This document shows positions 61,580 through 64,000 of a DNA stretch of 64,000 nucleotides, piece by piece (the first letter of the stretch is position 1; each line of letters opens with the position of its first letter). The DNA comes from Cuneatibacter sp. NSJ-177 (GTDB lineage: Bacteria > Bacillota > Clostridia > Lachnospirales > Lachnospiraceae): assembly GCF_022867805.1 (NCBI RefSeq), contig NZ_JALIFO010000001.1:62001-126000 (forward strand). Reading direction: 5' to 3'. The notes below the pieces were generated by a model. That model worked only from the letters and a program-made list of their open reading frames with translations, made no database searches and had not been told where the DNA came from. A program made the translations under genes and the position numbers.

Positions 61580-63172
61580 TTATCTGCGGAAAATCGTTTC
61601 ATCCTGCCGGATGGTCTCCAGCACCCGGATGTTTCTCAGATCCATCGGTTCCACCGCAAGGGGATTGCGGTCCAGAACCGCGAAATTTGCCTGTTTGCCT
61701 GGACGGATGCTTCCTTTTTCCTCTTCTTCAAAATATTGGTATGCCGCCTGCTGCGTCACTGCTTTCAGCGCGTCCCATACCGGGATTTTCTGTTCTTCCC
61801 CAAGCAGCACTCCCTTTTTGGTGATCCGGTTGACCGCACACCAGACGGTTTCCATCATATCCGGCTGAATCACCGGGGAATCCTGATGGAAGGTAAAGGG
61901 CAGGCCGGCCTTTTTCGCCGAGGCGGCCAGGCTGATTTGTTTCGCCCGCTCCAGGCCGAAGTTTTCGATGTGAACATCTCCCCAGTGGTAGACGTGGGCG
62001 GCGAAAAACGAGGCGATCATACGATTTTTTACCGCCAGGTCCAACTGGTCCTCCGGCAGCAGCTGAGCGTGGATGATGACCGGGCGGATATCCGGGGAAC
62101 TGAGGAGTTCCTTTTTTACCTTGTCATAGGTGGTAATGTATTGCAGGCTGGCCGCGTCGCCGTTGCAGTGGGCCAAGAGCTGCATGTTGTCCGTAAGGGC
62201 TTTGCGAATGCGGAACTCGATCTCTTCATCGGTCAATGTAGGATATCCGCAGTAGCCGTCCGCTGCATTTTGGTACGGATGAAGCATCCAGGCCGTCCGG
62301 CTCTGGGGGGAGCCGTCCAGGAAAATCTTGTAGCCGCCGATCTTAAAGCGATCCTGGTACTGCCGGATATGACCGGGAAATTCGGCAATAAGCGAGTCGC
62401 TTTCCGCAATATCCAGATAGCCGGCCACATCCAGGCGAAGCAGGTGAGAGCGGCAAAGCGTCTCATAGAAAGGCCCTAACTGCTTCACCATCATCCCTTC
62501 CTGAATTGTAGTGATTCCGTAGCTCATGTATTTATCTTGGGCTTTTTGATAAGCGCCCATCAGTTTTTTGGGGGAAGGCATGGGGATCTTGTCCTGGTAC
62601 TGGATCAGGGCGTTTTCCTCCACGTAGCCGGTGAGTTCCCCGTTTTTTACTTCGATTTTTCCTCCGGCCGGGGAAGGCGTTTGGGCGGTAATCCCTAAGA
62701 GCCTCAGGGCCGCGCTGTTGAACACGCCGGTATGGCCGGACTGGTGCTGGAGCAGGAGGGGATGGTTTGGCGCGGCGGTGTCCAGGACCTCTTTATGGGG
62801 CGGCCGTTTTTCCGCCAGGTTATTGTGGTCGTATCCTTTGGCCAGAACCCATTGGCCCTCCGGAATCTGATTTTCCTCTATAAATTCCCGGATCTTTTCT
62901 GTGATTTCTTCAAAGCTGACCACTTCGTCCAGCGGAACCTGCAGAAAGGAATTGGCAAAGCCGGAAAAGTGACTGTGCGGGTCGAGAAAAGCGGGCAGCA
63001 TCGTGCGTCCGTCCAGATCGATTTTTTGACAAGCCGGGCCAGCCTGAAGTTTCAACTCCTCCCGTTCTCCCACAGCGAGAATTCGTCCGTCTTCCGTTAA
63101 AACCGCCTCGGCGGAAGGGAAAGCGTCTTCCATCGTAAGGATCGGACCTCCAAAATAAAGCTTTTGCATCAT
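61580..63172 (-). CDS. Amidohydrolase family 3 protein (YtcJ-like)
   Basis: Metal-dependent hydrolase of 530 residues. N-terminal beta domain (LYFGGPILTMEDAFPSAEAVLTEDGRILAVG), metal HxH in LPAFLDPHSHFSG, VLAKGYDHNNL, HQSGHTGVFNSAALRLLGI, IFLDGSPQSRTAWML, LLAHCNGDAAS (further His) and a C-terminal return of the beta domain with GSIRPGKQANFAVLDRNP. YtcJ-type members have broad or unknown substrates. An ATG-ATG doublet follows AAAGGAA, so the start is uncertain by one codon. Next to a MATE gene on the same strand. Confidence 0.9.
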   Translation of the reverse strand: MMQKLYFGGPILTMEDAFPSAEAVLTEDGRILAVGEREELKLQAGPACQKIDLDGRTMLPAFLDPHSHFSGFANSFLQVPLDEVVSFEEITEKIREFIEENQIPEGQWVLAKGYDHNNLAEKRPPHKEVLDTAAPNHPLLLQHQSGHTGVFNSAALRLLGITAQTPSPAGGKIEVKNGELTGYVEENALIQYQDKIPMPSPKKLMGAYQKAQDKYMSYGITTIQEGMMVKQLGPFYETLCRSHLLRLDVAGYLDIAESDSLIAEFPGHIRQYQDRFKIGGYKIFLDGSPQSRTAWMLHPYQNAADGYCGYPTLTDEEIEFRIRKALTDNMQLLAHCNGDAASLQYITTYDKVKKELLSSPDIRPVIIHAQLLPEDQLDLAVKNRMIASFFAAHVYHWGDVHIENFGLERAKQISLAASAKKAGLPFTFHQDSPVIQPDMMETVWCAVNRITKKGVLLGEEQKIPVWDALKAVTQQAAYQYFEEEEKGSIRPGKQANFAVLDRNPLAVEPMDLRNIRVLETIRQDETIFRR

Positions 63173-63220
63173 TGTGTTCCTTTCTCCGCCGGTATAAAAT
63201 CCGGCGGTACCAATTTTGAC

Positions 63221-64000
63221 TTATTTTACAGCGGTTTCTCCGTCCTCCCTCATTTTCCGCAGTTCACTGGCGGCAAGGGGCAGCGCCAGGCAGGCGGTGA
63301 AGAAATCCGAGACCGGCTGTGCGATTTGAATGCCGGTCAATCCCAGCAGATGGGGCAGGAGTAAGATCGCGGGTAGGAAAAAAATCCCCTGACGGGAGGC
63401 TGCCATGATCGTTGCCTTTGTTGTCTTTCGAATTGCCTGCAGCATCATGCTGCTGATCGTGTATAGAGACATCAGAGGGAAAACGACAGCCTGCATCCGC
63501 AGTGCCTTTGCGCCGATCTCAATGACCTCAGGATCCGTCTTCCGAAACAGAGAAATAATCTCCGGAGCAAACCCAAAACCAAGAACCGCCAGCACACAGA
63601 GAAAGCCTACAGAGGTGCGCACGCAGAACCAGTAGCCCTGGCGCACCCTGCGGTACAGTTTGGCTCCATAATTGAAACCGCAGACCGGCTGAAAGCCCTG
63701 CCCAAAGCCGATCAGGGCAGAGAAGGCAAAGGCGAATACCCGGTTGACGATGGACATGGCCGCGATCGCCGCGTCGCCGTAGAGGCCGGCCATATGGTTC
63801 AGGCTCAAAGTGGCGATGCTGTTCAGTCCCTGGCGGCAGAGGGACGGGAATCCCGCCTGCACCATCTCTCTGACATAGTAAAAACTAGGTTTCAGGTTCC
63901 GGATGCGGACCGCAATGCAGCCGTCCCGGTAAGTGCCGGAGACCAGCAGGATAAAACCGAGGAACTGGCTGATGATCGTGGCCAGCGCCGCCCCGCCGAC
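63221..64000 (-). CDS. MATE-family efflux protein, 3' part
   Basis: The frame is open to the right edge: 259 codons of the C-terminal half of a MATE transporter, so the start lies outside. Seen: GAALATIISQFLGFILLVSG, SFYYVREMVQAGFPSLCRQGLNSIATLSLNHMAGLYGD, AMSIVNRVFAFAFSALIGFGQGFQPVCGFNYGAKLYRRV and several later hydrophobic helices. It differs from the MATE protein at 49299. The end lies 48 bases before the amidohydrolase start, so the two genes are probably in one transcript. Confidence 0.9.
   Translation of the reverse strand, partial: VGGAALATIISQFLGFILLVSGTYRDGCIAVRIRNLKPSFYYVREMVQAGFPSLCRQGLNSIATLSLNHMAGLYGDAAIAAMSIVNRVFAFAFSALIGFGQGFQPVCGFNYGAKLYRRVRQGYWFCVRTSVGFLCVLAVLGFGFAPEIISLFRKTDPEVIEIGAKALRMQAVVFPLMSLYTISSMMLQAIRKTTKATIMAASRQGIFFLPAILLLPHLLGLTGIQIAQPVSDFFTACLALPLAASELRKMREDGETAVK

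Overview
The window looks like a chromosome segment from a gut-type Clostridia (Bacillota), probably Lachnospiraceae-like. The grounds are strong AGGAGG ribosome sites, frequent TTG/GTG starts, U-tailed hairpin terminators, TTGACA/TATAAT promoters, and gene orders such as tig-clpP-clpX-lon-engB and recJ-apt. The assignment is by recognition only; no database search was run.

Bases 1-13.4 kb: the end of a CstA-type peptide/pyruvate transporter, a GntR/FCD regulator, and a catabolic locus in two transcription units. Unit one holds an aldo/keto reductase, a DctPQM TRAP transporter, a Gfo/Idh/MocA dehydrogenase, an AroE-like dehydrogenase and a TIM-barrel isomerase. Unit two holds two paralogous cupin-like proteins, a second TIM-barrel isomerase and a second Gfo/Idh/MocA dehydrogenase. 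A 12-bp palindrome related to GTGATATATCAC recurs four times, only in the control regions, and is a good candidate operator. The substrate is unknown; it is probably an organic acid or sugar acid.

13.7-23.4 kb: a membrane protein, a zinc-ribbon protein gene split by an amber codon, an esterase overlapping a condensation/alcohol-acetyltransferase-like membrane protein, then a tyrosine recombinase, an inverted-repeat-bounded segment of about 0.4 kb carrying a promoter, and a stand-alone HD-GYP (cyclic-di-GMP phosphodiesterase type) gene. This last group has the layout of a phase-variable invertible promoter switch and is the most interesting element seen. An AGCS amino-acid:sodium symporter and a small lipoprotein follow.

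23.5-32.1 kb: a tRNA-Gly(CCC) gene carrying an integrated island of about 8.57 kb bounded by 55-bp direct repeats. It encodes an integrase, a lambda-like divergent control region with a Cro/CI repressor, a YafQ-type toxin-antitoxin pair, small phage-type proteins, an Xis-like protein and a TTG-started primase-polymerase/helicase. No structural or conjugation genes are present, so it resembles a phage satellite or a minimal mobilizable island.

32.2-64 kb: mostly chromosomal core. YitT/DUF3006, a P-type Ca2+-ATPase type pump with a short N-terminus beside a RbsD/FucU mutarotase, recJ-apt-trmH, a secreted SH3/3D-domain protein, a DUF3160 lipoprotein with a CapA-like protein, tandem polysaccharide deacetylases, NfeD/SPFH, MATE-lepB, proBA, tig-clpP-clpX-lon-engB, asnS, an amidohydrolase and the 3' part of a MATE transporter running off the right edge.
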